DNA of 32,814 nt from NCBI GenBank assembly GCA_017882525.1, contig JADGPI010000030.1:1-32814 (forward strand), in the 5' to 3' direction. Shown piece by piece: positions 9,090-18,239 of the stretch (positions are counted from its first letter, which is position 1; the number at the start of each line of letters is the position of its first letter). The notes beneath the pieces were generated by a model, which was not told the DNA's origin, did no database searches, and saw only the letters and a list, made by a program, of their open reading frames with translations. The position numbers and the translations under genes are program-made. The stretch is from Thermoleophilia bacterium (lineage in GTDB: Bacteria; Actinomycetota; Thermoleophilia; RBG-16-64-13).

Positions 9090-9419
9090 ATGGTAGATTC
9101 TCCTCAGGGGGATCTGACCATCCGGCAGGGTTCGAGCGGGTTGTTGGTGGGCGTTCGCGTGAGTCCCGGATCGCGGCGGACCGTTGTCCGCGGGATCTAC
9201 GGCGAGCGGCTCAAGATCGCAGTGAGCGCCCCGCCGGAGGATGATCGCGCCAACAGGGAACTGGTGGGCGCGGTGGCGGGTTGGCTGGGATTGTCTCGCG
9301 AGAACGTGACGATCGTTGCTGGGCACGTCAGCAAGGATAAGACCCTGGCGTTCAAGGGTATAGAAGAGTCGGAGTTGCGGAGCAGATTGGCCACCTTGGC
9401 CCAGGAGCATGGCGGATAG
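9090..9419 (+). CDS. DUF167 (YggU) family protein
   Basis: A 109-residue member of the DUF167/YggU family, small proteins of unknown role that often sit beside division or proline genes. Visible family segments are VRVSPGSRRTVV, ERLKIAVSAPPEDDRANREL, VAGWLGLSRENVTIVAGHVSKDKTL and a C-terminal helix. The N-terminal ten residues extend beyond the usual start. ATG 9090 lies 7 bases after the divIVA stop, and the frame is open further upstream only as an overlap with divIVA. No function should be inferred beyond membership of the family. Confidence 0.9.
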   Translation: MVDSPQGDLTIRQGSSGLLVGVRVSPGSRRTVVRGIYGERLKIAVSAPPEDDRANRELVGAVAGWLGLSRENVTIVAGHVSKDKTLAFKGIEESELRSRLATLAQEHGG

Positions 9420-9433
9420 GGGAGCCCGGTCTT

Positions 9434-9793
9434 ATGGATCGCGAAGCTTTGAAACGGCAGTTATTTGAAGAGAGAGAGCGGCTTCAGCACGAGATCACCG
9501 AGCTCGACGCCGAACTCTCAGAATCGCTGGAGGACTCGTCCGAAGAGAGCCCATACGACCAACACATGGCTGAGACCGCGGCCGTGACTCTCGATCGAGA
9601 GATAGATCTCACCCTTGAGGAGAATGCGCGGGCCGCGATCGCGCAGATCGATCGTGCGCTCCAGAAGCTAGAGGACGGCAGTTACGGCCATTGTGACAAG
9701 TGCGGCAAGGAGATCGGCGGAGAGCGACTGAGTGCCGCTCCCTTCGCGAGTCTTTGCATCGACTGCAAGCGCCTTGAGGAACGAAGCCGCTAG
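9434..9793 (+). CDS. DksA/TraR C4-type zinc-finger protein
   Basis: A 119-residue protein with an N-terminal coiled coil (about 5-80, rich in Glu, Leu and Arg) and a C-terminal DksA/TraR zinc finger in which Cys87, Cys90, Cys108 and Cys111 form a C4 site (HCDKCGKEI ... SLCIDCK). All four ligands are present. In Gram-negative bacteria DksA enters the RNA polymerase secondary channel; whether short actinobacterial relatives do so is not shown by the sequence. GGGGAG lies upstream of the ATG. The gene precedes lspA, an arrangement seen in many Gram-positive genomes. Confidence 0.9.
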   Translation: MDREALKRQLFEERERLQHEITELDAELSESLEDSSEESPYDQHMAETAAVTLDREIDLTLEENARAAIAQIDRALQKLEDGSYGHCDKCGKEIGGERLSAAPFASLCIDCKRLEERSR

Positions 9794-9811
9794 TTTGCCG
9801 GCCCGGATCTC

Positions 9812-10333
9812 ATGACTCGTAGGCGACCCTTCGCTGGTCCTCGGGGCCGGTTCGTTCTCAAGTGGCTGATCCTCGTGGCCTCCGCCGGCATAGCCGTCGG
9901 CCTGGACCTACTTACAAAGAGCATTGCGGAGGCGCACCTGGTCTTGGGCGAGACGCACAAGATCTTGCCCTTCCTCTATCTGCAGCGGACCGCCAACACC
10001 GGCGTGGCGTTCGGACTGTTGGGAGGCCGGGGTTCCTTCATCATCGTGGCGAACGTGATCGCTATCCTCGTGGTCATCTTCTATGTGGTCATGGAAAAGC
10101 GTCCGGCAGTGGCAGGCGTCGGCGGCGGGTTGATCGTGGGAGGAAGCCTGGGCAACATGGTCCAACGCCTGGCCTACGGCGAAGTCACCGACTACTTGAA
10201 GTTCCCCCACTGGCCCAATTTCAACTTGGCAGACGTCTTCATCATCTTGGGGATTGCCGTCATCTTCCTTGGGGTGATCGTGGAGGGTGTTCATGTCGTT
10301 CGAGCCGGGCGCAAGGGAGCTTCGACCTCCTGA
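9812..10333 (+). CDS. lspA: LspA, lipoprotein signal peptidase II
   Basis: LspA is the membrane aspartyl protease that cleaves lipoprotein signal peptides after lipidation. The 173-residue product has four hydrophobic segments (about 15-34, 73-93, 98-112, 141-162). It has the conserved NTGVAFG (62-68) and the catalytic aspartates Asp127 (GGSLGNMVQRL...TDYL) and Asp141 (FNLADVFI). It is directly followed by the RluD-type gene, the usual partner. A predicted lipoprotein substrate is encoded at 26948-27646 in this window. Confidence 0.96.
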   Translation: MTRRRPFAGPRGRFVLKWLILVASAGIAVGLDLLTKSIAEAHLVLGETHKILPFLYLQRTANTGVAFGLLGGRGSFIIVANVIAILVVIFYVVMEKRPAVAGVGGGLIVGGSLGNMVQRLAYGEVTDYLKFPHWPNFNLADVFIILGIAVIFLGVIVEGVHVVRAGRKGASTS

Positions 10334-10348
10334 GTGAGGTGGGGGGCG

Positions 10349-11296
10349 ATGGCTGAGTCATTCCTGTCGTTCGTCGTGAGTCCGGATGAGGTGGGCGCGC
10401 GCCTCGACGTGGTGCTGGGGCAGCGACCGGAGGTGGGTAGCCGCTCCCGCGTGGGCGAACTGATCCGAATCGGTGCGGTGACCGTCGACGGTATCGCGCG
10501 CTCCAAGAGCTATCGTCTCGGTGAGGGCCAGGTCGTGGCGGCGGTTCTTGCGGAGCCGGCTGCGCCCTCGCTCGCGGTCGAGGACGTGGCGCTCAGCATC
10601 TTATACGAGGACGAGTCGCTCCTTGTTGTCGACAAGCCTGCAGGCATGCCGGTCCACCCTTCAAAAGGCCACGCGGCTGGGACTCTTGTGAACGCTCTCT
10701 TGGGCCATGGGATCGGAGGAGGCGAGGAATTCCGCCCGGGCATCGTGCACCGGCTGGACAAGGACACCACGGGTTTGCTGGTGGTAGCCAAGTCGGTAGA
10801 GGCTCACCGCAGGCTCGTGCATATGATGAAGGAGCGCAAGATCGACCGGCGGTATCTGGCTCTCGTCCACGGCGGTTTTGCTTCAGAGAGTGGGACGATC
10901 GAGGCGCCCATCGGACGTGACCCCTCCAGCCGCAAGTCGATGGCCGTGGGCGGAACGGCTGCACGGGAGGCGCGCACCCATTTTCGGGTTCTGGAGCGTC
11001 TCGGCGATTTCACCCTGGTGGAAGCGCGGCTCGAGACCGGTAGGACCCATCAGATCCGCGTTCATTTCCAGGCTATTGGGCATCCGGTGGTGGGCGACCC
11101 TACTTACGCGCGCCGGGACGCGCTGGAGATCGGCCGGCAGTTCCTCCATAGCTACCGTCTGGCCTTCTCGCATCCCATGACGGAACAGCCCCTCAGCTTC
11201 GAAGCGCCTCTGCCCGCCGACCTGGCCGAGGTTCTACGCGGACTCCGCGGGCGGACGGCTGCCGGACAGGGAGGAGAAATCTCCCCCGGCGAGTAG
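10349..11296 (+). CDS. rluD: RluD-type 23S rRNA pseudouridine synthase
   Basis: RluA-family enzymes isomerise uridine to pseudouridine in 23S rRNA. The 315-residue product has an N-terminal S4-like RNA-binding domain (about 12-70) and then the catalytic domain. That domain contains VVDKPAGMPVHP, HRLDKDTTGLLV (134-145, catalytic Asp137), KIDRRYLALVHG, RTHQIRVHF and GHPVVGDPTY. RluD is the nearest well-known type given the S4 domain and the lspA neighbour, but the exact target uridines cannot be read from sequence. ATG 10349, behind GAGGTGGGGGG, is preferred to GTG 10334, which touches the lspA stop. Confidence 0.92.
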   Translation: MAESFLSFVVSPDEVGARLDVVLGQRPEVGSRSRVGELIRIGAVTVDGIARSKSYRLGEGQVVAAVLAEPAAPSLAVEDVALSILYEDESLLVVDKPAGMPVHPSKGHAAGTLVNALLGHGIGGGEEFRPGIVHRLDKDTTGLLVVAKSVEAHRRLVHMMKERKIDRRYLALVHGGFASESGTIEAPIGRDPSSRKSMAVGGTAAREARTHFRVLERLGDFTLVEARLETGRTHQIRVHFQAIGHPVVGDPTYARRDALEIGRQFLHSYRLAFSHPMTEQPLSFEAPLPADLAEVLRGLRGRTAAGQGGEISPGE

Positions 11297-11379
11297 TAAG
11301 AAGACACGTGGGCACGCCACCCGGTTGTCGAATCCTCGAAACGTCCCCCGGGGTTCTCTCCAGCGCAAAAGGAGGCCTC

Positions 11380-12168
11380 ATGTTGAACGCACAAGCAGTC
11401 GCCGTGGCCAAGGACGCGTCCTTCCGACGCTTGAGGCTGTGGAACATGGTGGCAGGGCTGTTCCACCTGGCTCAGGCCATCGTAATGGTTCTGATCTCCA
11501 ATTCCGCGAGTCTTGCGGTCACGACCATGTACTCCAAGTACACCGGGGGGAAGCCGGAACCACTGCTGAAGACGATCGCGGATCCGCGGATCGGCATCAT
11601 GGTGTCTGTTTTCCTGTTCATGTCGGCCATCGCGCACTTCGCGATCTCGACTCCAGGCGGATATCGGTGGTATGTCCGCAACCTCAAGCAGCACGTCAAC
11701 TACGCGCGCTGGATCGAGTATGCCTTCAGTGCGTCCTGGATGATCGTGATAATCGCGATGATCACCGGGATGTCCGACCTTTCCAGCCTGCTGCTCATCG
11801 GTTTCCTCAACATGACGATGCTTCTGTTCGGGCTACTGATGGAGCGTCTCAACAAAGCCAATGAGAGAGTGGACTGGCTTCCGTTCTACTTCGGCTGTAT
11901 CGGCTGGGTCATCCCGTGGGCGACGATCGTCCTGTTCATCGCTGGGGCGAACGGCACGGGCGGTGGCAAGGTACCAGGCTTCGTCTACGGGATCATGGCG
12001 TCGCTGTTTGTCTTCTTCAGCATCTTCGCGCTCAACATGATCCTGCAATACAAGCGGGTCGGGAAATGGCGGGACTATCTCTACGGAGAGAAGGTGTACA
12101 TCGTCCTCAGCCTGACGGCCAAGGCGCTGCTGGCCTGGCAGGTCTTCTCGGCGGTGCTCCGAGGATAA
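11380..12168 (+). CDS. Heliorhodopsin
   Basis: Heliorhodopsins are retinal-binding seven-helix proteins inserted in the opposite sense to ordinary rhodopsins; most show no ion pumping, and their roles are still debated. The 262-residue product from ATG 11380 matches this family along its length: RWIEY (110-114), HFAISTPGGYRWY (86-98), FALNMILQYKRVGKW (216-230), YLYGEKVYIVLSLTAKALLA (233-252). Lys248 is the likely Schiff-base lysine, Glu113 the counterion, and His29 and His86 the conserved inner histidines, in line with H23, H80, E107 and K241 of the founding protein. Seven hydrophobic segments are visible. AAAGGAGG just upstream fixes the start; an in-frame GTG at 11308 has none. It lies 83 bases after rluD and converges with putA. 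Confidence 0.93.
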   Translation: MLNAQAVAVAKDASFRRLRLWNMVAGLFHLAQAIVMVLISNSASLAVTTMYSKYTGGKPEPLLKTIADPRIGIMVSVFLFMSAIAHFAISTPGGYRWYVRNLKQHVNYARWIEYAFSASWMIVIIAMITGMSDLSSLLLIGFLNMTMLLFGLLMERLNKANERVDWLPFYFGCIGWVIPWATIVLFIAGANGTGGGKVPGFVYGIMASLFVFFSIFALNMILQYKRVGKWRDYLYGEKVYIVLSLTAKALLAWQVFSAVLRG

Positions 12169-12172
12169 GGCC

Positions 12173-12202
12173 GGTCGCGTGTTTCAGCGTAACGATGCGA
12201 CC
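12173..12202. terminator. Hairpin between convergent heliorhodopsin and putA genes
   Basis: GGTCGCGT (12173-12180) can pair with ATGCGACC (12195-12202), with one G-U pair, and GTT (12181-12183) with AAC (12191-12193) inside it. The hairpin lies in the 42-base gap between the two convergent stop codons, so it could serve both transcripts. No T-run follows on either strand, so intrinsic termination is only inferred. Confidence 0.4.
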
Positions 12203-12210
12203 GTCGAAGT

Positions 12211-15200
12211 CTATGCCGGCTCGAATCCCTCTGGGGGGGCGAAGCCCCGTCGGAGGGTGTTCTCGGTGACGGTTCGAGGCTCCAAGAACTGCAACAGGTA
12301 ATCGGGTCCACCGGCCTTGGAGCCCACGCCGCTCATGCGGGATCCGCCGAAAGGTTGCCGGCCTACCATGGCTCCGGTTATCTTCCGGTTGATATAGAGA
12401 TTGCCCACCCTGAACTCCGCATAGGCGCGCTTGATGTGTTCGGGGTCGCGCGAGAATAGGCCACCGGTGAGTCCGTACCGCACCCCGATCGCCAACGAGA
12501 GGGCCTGGTCGAAGTCGTGGGCCTTCGACACGGCAAGCACCGGGCCGAATATCTCTTCCTGGGCGATCGCCGCTTCGGGAGGCACTTCGGCGAATATGTG
12601 AGGTCTCACGAAGTACCCGGCAGGGTCCCCGTCTCCTGGGCCGCCGGTGGCCGGGGTGCCGAGAACCAGCCTGGCCTCGTTCTTGCCCTTTTCGATGTAC
12701 TCGAGGATCCGGTCCCTTGCCTCTGCCGTGATGACCGGTCCTACTCGCATACTGGGGTCGGCAGGGTCGCCGACCCGGAGACTGGCTGCAGCAGCCACCA
12801 ACCGTTCCAGGAAAAGGTCGTACACCGGTTCGAGGACGATCGCCCGGCTACACGCCGAGCACTTCTGGCCGGCGTAGTGGAACGCGGAGATCACCACACC
12901 TTCCACCGCGGCGTCGAGATCGGCATCGGAGTCCACGATGATGGCGTTCTTGCCTCCCATCTCGGCCACGACCTTTTTGATGTTCCTCTGGCCCGGCTGG
13001 ACGTTGGCGGCCTCGCGCAAGATGGACAGCCCCACCTCCAGGCTGCCGGTGAAGGCTATGAGATCGGTGCGCCTGTCTCTGACCAGGGCGGCGCCCACGA
13101 CGCCGCCCGGTCCGGGAAGGAAGTTGAGCGCGCCTTTGGGCACGCCGGCCTCGTGCAGTATGCGGACCATTTGGGCTCCCAGCACCGGCGTGGGGTTTGC
13201 GGGCTTGAACACGACGGAATTGCCGGCGACCAGGGCCGCCGAAGTCATCCCAACGGGAATCGCTAGGGGGAAGTTCCACGGAGCGATCACCGCTGCCACT
13301 CCCCGCGGTTCGTAAAAATAGAAGTCGCGCTCTCCGGGCACATCGCTGAGCGACCGTGGGCTGGCGAGCCGGAGCATCTCCCGACTGTAGTACTCGATGA
13401 AGTCGATGGCCTCCGTGACGTCGCCGTCGGCTTCTCGCCACGGTTTCCCCGCTTCGATCACTTCGAGCGCGGCCAGTTCGAACCGCCTGTCGCGCATGAG
13501 GGAGCCCGCCCGCAGAAGGATGGTGGCCCGCTCGCGAGGCGTCGTGTCACGCCACGCAGGGAAAGCAACGCGGGCTGCCGCTAGCGCGGCGTCCACCTCG
13601 ACGGACCCGGCGGCCGCTACGGTGCCGACCACGGTGCCGGGGTGAGCCGGATCGACCGATATGCTGACGTGACCTGTCTCAATGGACTTCCCGTCTATCA
13701 GCAGCGGATGGTGTGACCCGAGGCCGGCCCGGACAGTGTCTAGGGCGCTCAACATGGCATCGCGGGCCCACTCCTTGGAGAAATCGGCGTGCGGCTCGTT
13801 TTGGAAGGGCGGCAGCTCCTGCGACGTCGCGGGGCCGAGAGGACTTTCGTGCGGGCTAGTGGCTTGGGAGGGACGAAGTTCTTCCGCGTGTGAAGTCATG
13901 GCGTACTCCGGACTTGGTCGGGGAGGGGCGAGCAATCGAGCGTGCGAGTCGTGCTCGGTGAACGTGTGACGGAGAAAGGACTCGTTGGCCGTGTTCTCAA
14001 GAAGGCGCCTAACGAGGTAGCCCATCCCCGGGATAAGCTCGCCCACCGGCACGTACTCACGCACCCGCACTCCCAGGCTTACGGCTGCCGTACGAACCGG
14101 ATCGGCCATGCCGTGCAAGACCTGTAACTCCAGAGCGTTGTCGGGTAGACCTCGATCCCTGGCGTAGGCGAGTCCGTAGGCCATGCTCCGTACGTTGTGT
14201 GTGCCGAGCGCCGGATGCAGAGATTCGGAGTTATCCACTAAGAACCGGGTCAGGTGCTCGAACTGGGCGTCGGAGTCCATCTTGTGGACGAAGACGGGGA
14301 CGGGCCAATGCTCTTGGTGGGCCAAGACCGTCTCGTAATCCCAGTAGGCGCCCTTGACCAGACGCACGTTGATCGGAGTGCCCCGTTCGTGAACGAGGTC
14401 TCTCAAACCACTCAACACGCTCTCGCTGTCCCGGAGGTATGCCTGGACGCCGACCCCCACGTGAGGGTAGTCCCGGAACTCGTCCTCCCGCAGGAGTCGA
14501 GCGAACACCTGGTAGGTGAGGTCGCGGAGGGCCGACATCTCGAGATCCAGGCTCAAGAATGCGCCTCGTTCTTTGGCCGATCGGAGAATGGGTCTCAGTG
14601 CGGCGAGGATCGCTGTGGTGGACCCCTGCGGGTCCATCGGGTCTATCTGTGAATAGAGGGAACTCGTCTTGAGAGAAACGTTGACCCGCGGCACTTGGCC
14701 CCAGGGGTCGCGGTCCAGCCGAGGATTCGGCGGCCACGAGCCCACCGCCCCAGACAGGGCTCGCAGCGAGTCAAGGTACCGAAGACCGTATGCTTCGGCT
14801 TCGGCCTCGCTGAGGCAGGCTTCCCCGAGGACGTCCAACGTGAACGCGCTCCCCGACCTCCAAAGCCTCTCGAGCACCGGAAGGGCCTCGCCGGCATCGC
14901 GGCCTGCGATAAGGCGGCGGGCCATGGACCTCATTCCCCGGCCCACCACCATCGCAGCCGCTTGGCGGGGTAGCCGGCCGCGTCCGGCCGTGGAAAACGA
15001 CCAGCGCAGGATACGGCTCGGCATGATCACTTCTTTGAAATAGCTCTGCAGGTGGTCAGAAACCGCGTGGGAATCGTGAAGGGTCGGAAACACGTCGACA
15101 AAACGAAAGAGCTGGGTCTTGAATCGCTCGTCCCGCATCGCCCATGCCAACGACGAACGTTGCCACCAATCTCCGCGCAGCGGCGACGACCGATGCTCCT

Positions 15201-15318
15201 CGATGGCGGCGAAGAGTCTTTCGCCTATCTCTCGGGTACCGGCTTCTTCCGAAACCGAGTGTTTAGCGAGTCCTTCCGTGGTTCCCTCCGCACCCTGGTC
15301 CGGGTTCTTGGTACCCAA
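12211..15318 (-). CDS. putA: PutA-type bifunctional proline dehydrogenase / P5C dehydrogenase
   Basis: This enzyme oxidises proline to glutamate in two steps, with FAD and then NAD+. The 1035-residue product has an N-terminal helical arm, a proline dehydrogenase barrel (about 190-455) and an aldehyde dehydrogenase domain (about 515-1025). The barrel contains KTSSLYSQ, RLVKGAYWDYE, GTHN and the substrate loop YVPVGELIPGMGYLVRRL (422-439). The dehydrogenase domain contains APWNFPLAIP (679-688), AEMGGKNA with Glu786, and the catalytic Cys820 in YAGQKCSA. The Pro/Ser-rich stretch 465-512 links the two. There is no ribbon-helix-helix DNA-binding domain, so it should not repress its own gene. The start is uncertain: TTG 15318 has no visible Shine-Dalgarno, and nothing better lies nearby. 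It is the only long minus-strand gene here and separates the division cluster from the pentose-phosphate cluster. Confidence 0.95.
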   Translation of the reverse strand: MGTKNPDQGAEGTTEGLAKHSVSEEAGTREIGERLFAAIEEHRSSPLRGDWWQRSSLAWAMRDERFKTQLFRFVDVFPTLHDSHAVSDHLQSYFKEVIMPSRILRWSFSTAGRGRLPRQAAAMVVGRGMRSMARRLIAGRDAGEALPVLERLWRSGSAFTLDVLGEACLSEAEAEAYGLRYLDSLRALSGAVGSWPPNPRLDRDPWGQVPRVNVSLKTSSLYSQIDPMDPQGSTTAILAALRPILRSAKERGAFLSLDLEMSALRDLTYQVFARLLREDEFRDYPHVGVGVQAYLRDSESVLSGLRDLVHERGTPINVRLVKGAYWDYETVLAHQEHWPVPVFVHKMDSDAQFEHLTRFLVDNSESLHPALGTHNVRSMAYGLAYARDRGLPDNALELQVLHGMADPVRTAAVSLGVRVREYVPVGELIPGMGYLVRRLLENTANESFLRHTFTEHDSHARLLAPPRPSPEYAMTSHAEELRPSQATSPHESPLGPATSQELPPFQNEPHADFSKEWARDAMLSALDTVRAGLGSHHPLLIDGKSIETGHVSISVDPAHPGTVVGTVAAAGSVEVDAALAAARVAFPAWRDTTPRERATILLRAGSLMRDRRFELAALEVIEAGKPWREADGDVTEAIDFIEYYSREMLRLASPRSLSDVPGERDFYFYEPRGVAAVIAPWNFPLAIPVGMTSAALVAGNSVVFKPANPTPVLGAQMVRILHEAGVPKGALNFLPGPGGVVGAALVRDRRTDLIAFTGSLEVGLSILREAANVQPGQRNIKKVVAEMGGKNAIIVDSDADLDAAVEGVVISAFHYAGQKCSACSRAIVLEPVYDLFLERLVAAAASLRVGDPADPSMRVGPVITAEARDRILEYIEKGKNEARLVLGTPATGGPGDGDPAGYFVRPHIFAEVPPEAAIAQEEIFGPVLAVSKAHDFDQALSLAIGVRYGLTGGLFSRDPEHIKRAYAEFRVGNLYINRKITGAMVGRQPFGGSRMSGVGSKAGGPDYLLQFLEPRTVTENTLRRGFAPPEGFEPA

Positions 15319-15355
15319 CTGGCGCCAAAGAGCAACGTGCTAGACTTCAGCAATC

Positions 15356-16087
15356 GTGCAAGAAACCGGGCAAAAACCACCTCTGAACACCGTTCTGACC
15401 TCCTCAGGCGCAGGTTTGGCGGATCCCGGGGACTCTAGTCGATCCATCGCGTTCTTCGACTTGGACGGCACGCTCATCGTGGGCCAGACGCAACTGCTCT
15501 TGGTACTTTTCCTACGCAGGCAGAAAGTGGTGAGCCTAGCCTTCCTGCTTGGGACCGGTCTTTGGTTCGCTGCATACAAGGCCAGGCTGGTTCGCGTCAC
15601 GAGGGAAGCTCGCGCAAGAGGGGCAAGGGTCCTGGCCGGATTGACCGAGGCCGAAGTCGCGGGGCTTATGAGCCGTTTCGCGGAAGAGGTCATGACCCCC
15701 CGGTTGCATCCCGGAGCGGTCGCAGCCCTGCACCGCCATCGGGAGCAAGGAGATCGGGTCGTGGTGATTTCCGCCGCGCTCGAGCCGGTGGTGAAGGCGC
15801 TGTGCGATCGTCTCGGCGTGGCGGACTATGTCGGCGCTTCGTGTCAGATTCGAGAGGGTAGGTACACCGGAGATCTGGACGGTCCCACGCCGTACGGTGA
15901 AGAGAAGGCGCGAGTGGCCCAGAGCTTCGCCCAGCGCTTGGAGGTCGACCCCGCCGATTGCTGGGCTTACGCCGATCACGAGACCGACCTGCGCCTCCTG
16001 CAGTCTGTGGGCCACCCGGTGGCCGTGAACCCCAGACCCGGCCTTCTGAAGGCCGCTCTTGAAGGCGGTTGGCTCGTTCTTCCTTAG
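15356..16087 (+). CDS. HAD-IB family (SerB-like) phosphatase
   Basis: A 243-residue haloacid dehalogenase phosphatase of the IB subfamily. Motif I is FFDLDGTL with Asp35 and Asp37, motif II is VVVISAA, the motif III lysine is in GEEKARV, and motif IV is YADHETDLRLL. A partly hydrophobic cap segment (about 50-72) follows motif I, as in actinobacterial relatives often annotated as phosphoserine phosphatase-like or linked to lipid phosphates. The substrate cannot be named. GTG 15356 has no Shine-Dalgarno; TTG 15416 is an alternative. TAGACT at 15341-15346 could be a -10 box placing the transcript start only a few bases before the GTG, so a leaderless mRNA is possible. Confidence 0.85.
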   Translation: MQETGQKPPLNTVLTSSGAGLADPGDSSRSIAFFDLDGTLIVGQTQLLLVLFLRRQKVVSLAFLLGTGLWFAAYKARLVRVTREARARGARVLAGLTEAEVAGLMSRFAEEVMTPRLHPGAVAALHRHREQGDRVVVISAALEPVVKALCDRLGVADYVGASCQIREGRYTGDLDGPTPYGEEKARVAQSFAQRLEVDPADCWAYADHETDLRLLQSVGHPVAVNPRPGLLKAALEGGWLVLP

Positions 16088-16120
16088 ACGTTTCGCACCC
16101 AGTTTCAAGGAGGCAGATAG

Positions 16121-18160
16121 ATGGCCGATGTTTTCCCCGATAGCCTGGCGCAAAAGTGGGACCTGGACGAACTCGCCGTCGCCACGATCCGGACGCTGTC
16201 TATCGACGGAGTCCAGAGGGCCAATTCGGGTCATCCTGGGATGCCGCTGGGCGCGGCCCCGATGGCGCACGTGTTGTGGAGCAGGCACCTACGTTTCGAC
16301 CCGGCCGATCCGCACTGGCCCGACCGTGACCGTTTCGTCCTCAGCGCCGGTCACGGGTCCATGCTGCTCTATTCCTTGCTGCACCTCGCCGGATTCGGTC
16401 TGACGATCGAGGAACTCGGAGACTTCAGGCAATGGGGCAGCCGCACGCCCGGACATCCCGAGTATGGGCATACGCCAGGAGTGGAGACGACCACCGGTCC
16501 TTTGGGGGCAGGTTTCTCCAACGGAGTGGGCATGGCCATCGCGGAAGCCTTTCTTGCCGCGACCTTCAACCGGCCCGGCCTACCGCTCGTAGACCACCGG
16601 ACCTTCGCCATCGTCGGCGACGGCGACCTGATGGAGGGGGTGGCGTCGGAAGCGGCCTCGCTGGCCGGCCATCTCGGACTCGGCAAGCTGATCTACCTGT
16701 ACGACGACAACCACATCTCCATCGAAGGCAGCACCGACCTGGCTTTCTCGGAAGATGTCGGGCTACGCTTTGAAGCCTATGGGTGGCACGTGTCCGAAGT
16801 GGCAGATGGGAACGACCTAGACGCGATCGACGAGGCCATCACTGTGGCGTGCGCCGAATCCTCGAGACCCTCTCTGGTCATGGTCCGCACGGTGATCGGC
16901 TGCGGGAGTCCCAACAAGGCCGGTAAGGCGGAGTGCCACGGGTCGCCACTTGGAAGTGACGAGGTGAAGTTGACGAAGGAGGCCTTGGGTTGGCCCGCCG
17001 ATCTCTTCTTCGCGGTGCCGGAGCGGGTCAAGGCGCAGTATGGCGGGGTGGCTGCGAAGGGCGGGGCCGCTCACGCGGAGTGGCTGAGGCTCTGGGCCGA
17101 GTACGAGAACAAGCATCCCGAGGCCGCCGCTCAGTGGAAGGCCGCCTCGGCAGGCGAACTTCCCAAAGGCTGGAAGGACGAGCTACCGAGCTTCGCCGCG
17201 GGGGAGAAAGTCGCCACGCGGTCGGCGTCCGGGAAGGTCCTCAACGCCATCGCTGGGGCCATCCCGACCTTGATCGGCGGGTCGGCCGACCTGGCGCCGT
17301 CCAACAACACCTATCTTGCGGGGCTCGGGGATTTTCAGCGCGAAAATCCGGGAGGCAGGAACCTGCGCTTCGGCGTGCGCGAGCACGGCATGGCCGGGAT
17401 CCTCAACGGTATGGCCGCCCACGGCGGCGTGTTCCCGTTCGGGGGCACTTTCTTCGTGTTCGCCGATTACATGCGGCCTGCCATGCGGTTGGCGGCCATT
17501 TCGAAGCTCCCCGTGACCTTTGTGCTCACGCACGACAGCATCGGACTAGGTGAGGACGGCCCCACCCATCAGCCGGTCGAGCACCTTGCTTCGCTACGAG
17601 CGATCCCAGGGCTCCTTGTGATCAGACCCAGCGACGCGGCAGAGACGGTCGTGGCGTGGCAGGTAGCGCTGGAACAGCGCCATGCCCCTGTCGCACTGGT
17701 GCTTACCAGGCAGAACGTGCTGGTTCTCGACCGCTCCGTGCTCGCCCCCTCCGAGGGGTTGCGAAGAGGCGGCTACGTACTGCAGGACGCCCCGTCGGGC
17801 CGCCCAGATGTCATTTTGATCGGCACCGGCTCCGAAGTGGAACTGGCTCTGGAGGCGGCTGCCACTCTCGCCGCCGAGGGTATCGCCACCCGGGTGGTCG
17901 CGCTCCCATGCTGGGAGCTGTTCGAAGCGGAAGACCCGGCCTACCGCGAGACGGTCCTTCCCCGGGACGTCAGGGCCAGAGTGGCCGTTGAAGCCGCTTC
18001 GCCGTTCGGGTGGGAGAGATATGTCGGCGATGAGGGTATAACCGTAGGGTTAGACCACTTTGGAGCGTCAGCTCCGGCGGACGTTCTCTACCGGGAGTTC
18101 GGCATCACCTCGGAGAGGATCGCCGAAAGCGCGCGGCGGCTGGTGAGGCGACTCGCCTAG
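16121..18160 (+). CDS. tkt: Transketolase
   Basis: Transketolase moves two-carbon units between sugar phosphates with thiamine diphosphate. The 679-residue product starts behind a strong AAGGAGG. The N-terminal half has [18 protein letters not shown] (36-53), the ThDP pyrophosphate and Mg site GDGDLMEGV (167-175) and [10 protein letters not shown] (191-200). The middle domain has the usual [26 protein letters not shown] (with the catalytic-type Glu) and [19 protein letters not shown]. The last domain has [13 protein letters not shown]. All key regions are intact. It starts the tkt-tal-zwf-opcA-pgl run, which covers both branches of the pentose phosphate pathway. Confidence 0.98.
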   Translation: MADVFPDSLAQKWDLDELAVATIRTLSIDGVQRANSGHPGMPLGAAPMAHVLWSRHLRFDPADPHWPDRDRFVLSAGHGSMLLYSLLHLAGFGLTIEELGDFRQWGSRTPGHPEYGHTPGVETTTGPLGAGFSNGVGMAIAEAFLAATFNRPGLPLVDHRTFAIVGDGDLMEGVASEAASLAGHLGLGKLIYLYDDNHISIEGSTDLAFSEDVGLRFEAYGWHVSEVADGNDLDAIDEAITVACAESSRPSLVMVRTVIGCGSPNKAGKAECHGSPLGSDEVKLTKEALGWPADLFFAVPERVKAQYGGVAAKGGAAHAEWLRLWAEYENKHPEAAAQWKAASAGELPKGWKDELPSFAAGEKVATRSASGKVLNAIAGAIPTLIGGSADLAPSNNTYLAGLGDFQRENPGGRNLRFGVREHGMAGILNGMAAHGGVFPFGGTFFVFADYMRPAMRLAAISKLPVTFVLTHDSIGLGEDGPTHQPVEHLASLRAIPGLLVIRPSDAAETVVAWQVALEQRHAPVALVLTRQNVLVLDRSVLAPSEGLRRGGYVLQDAPSGRPDVILIGTGSEVELALEAAATLAAEGIATRVVALPCWELFEAEDPAYRETVLPRDVRARVAVEAASPFGWERYVGDEGITVGLDHFGASAPADVLYREFGITSERIAESARRLVRRLA

Positions 18161-18175
18161 CGCACTGGATCTGAG

Positions 18176-18201
18176 GGTGCCGGCCGCTGGCGGCCGGCAC
18201 C
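18176..18201 (+). repeat. Perfect inverted repeat between tkt and tal
   Basis: GGTGCCGGCCGC (18176-18187) is followed by TG and its exact reverse complement GCGGCCGGCACC (18190-18201). This makes a 12-base-pair, very G+C-rich stem. It sits 15 bases after the tkt stop and 38 before the tal start. No T-run follows, so it is not a typical intrinsic terminator. It could slow RNA decay, mark a processing site or reduce read-through. Confidence 0.85.
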
Positions 18202-18239
18202 GCAATCTGTCACCCGACAGGCAGGAAGAGGGAGGAGTC

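Noticed and set aside
18176-18201. Intrinsic terminator between tkt and tal
   Set aside because: The stem is perfect but no T-run follows, and the flanking genes act in the same pathway and direction.
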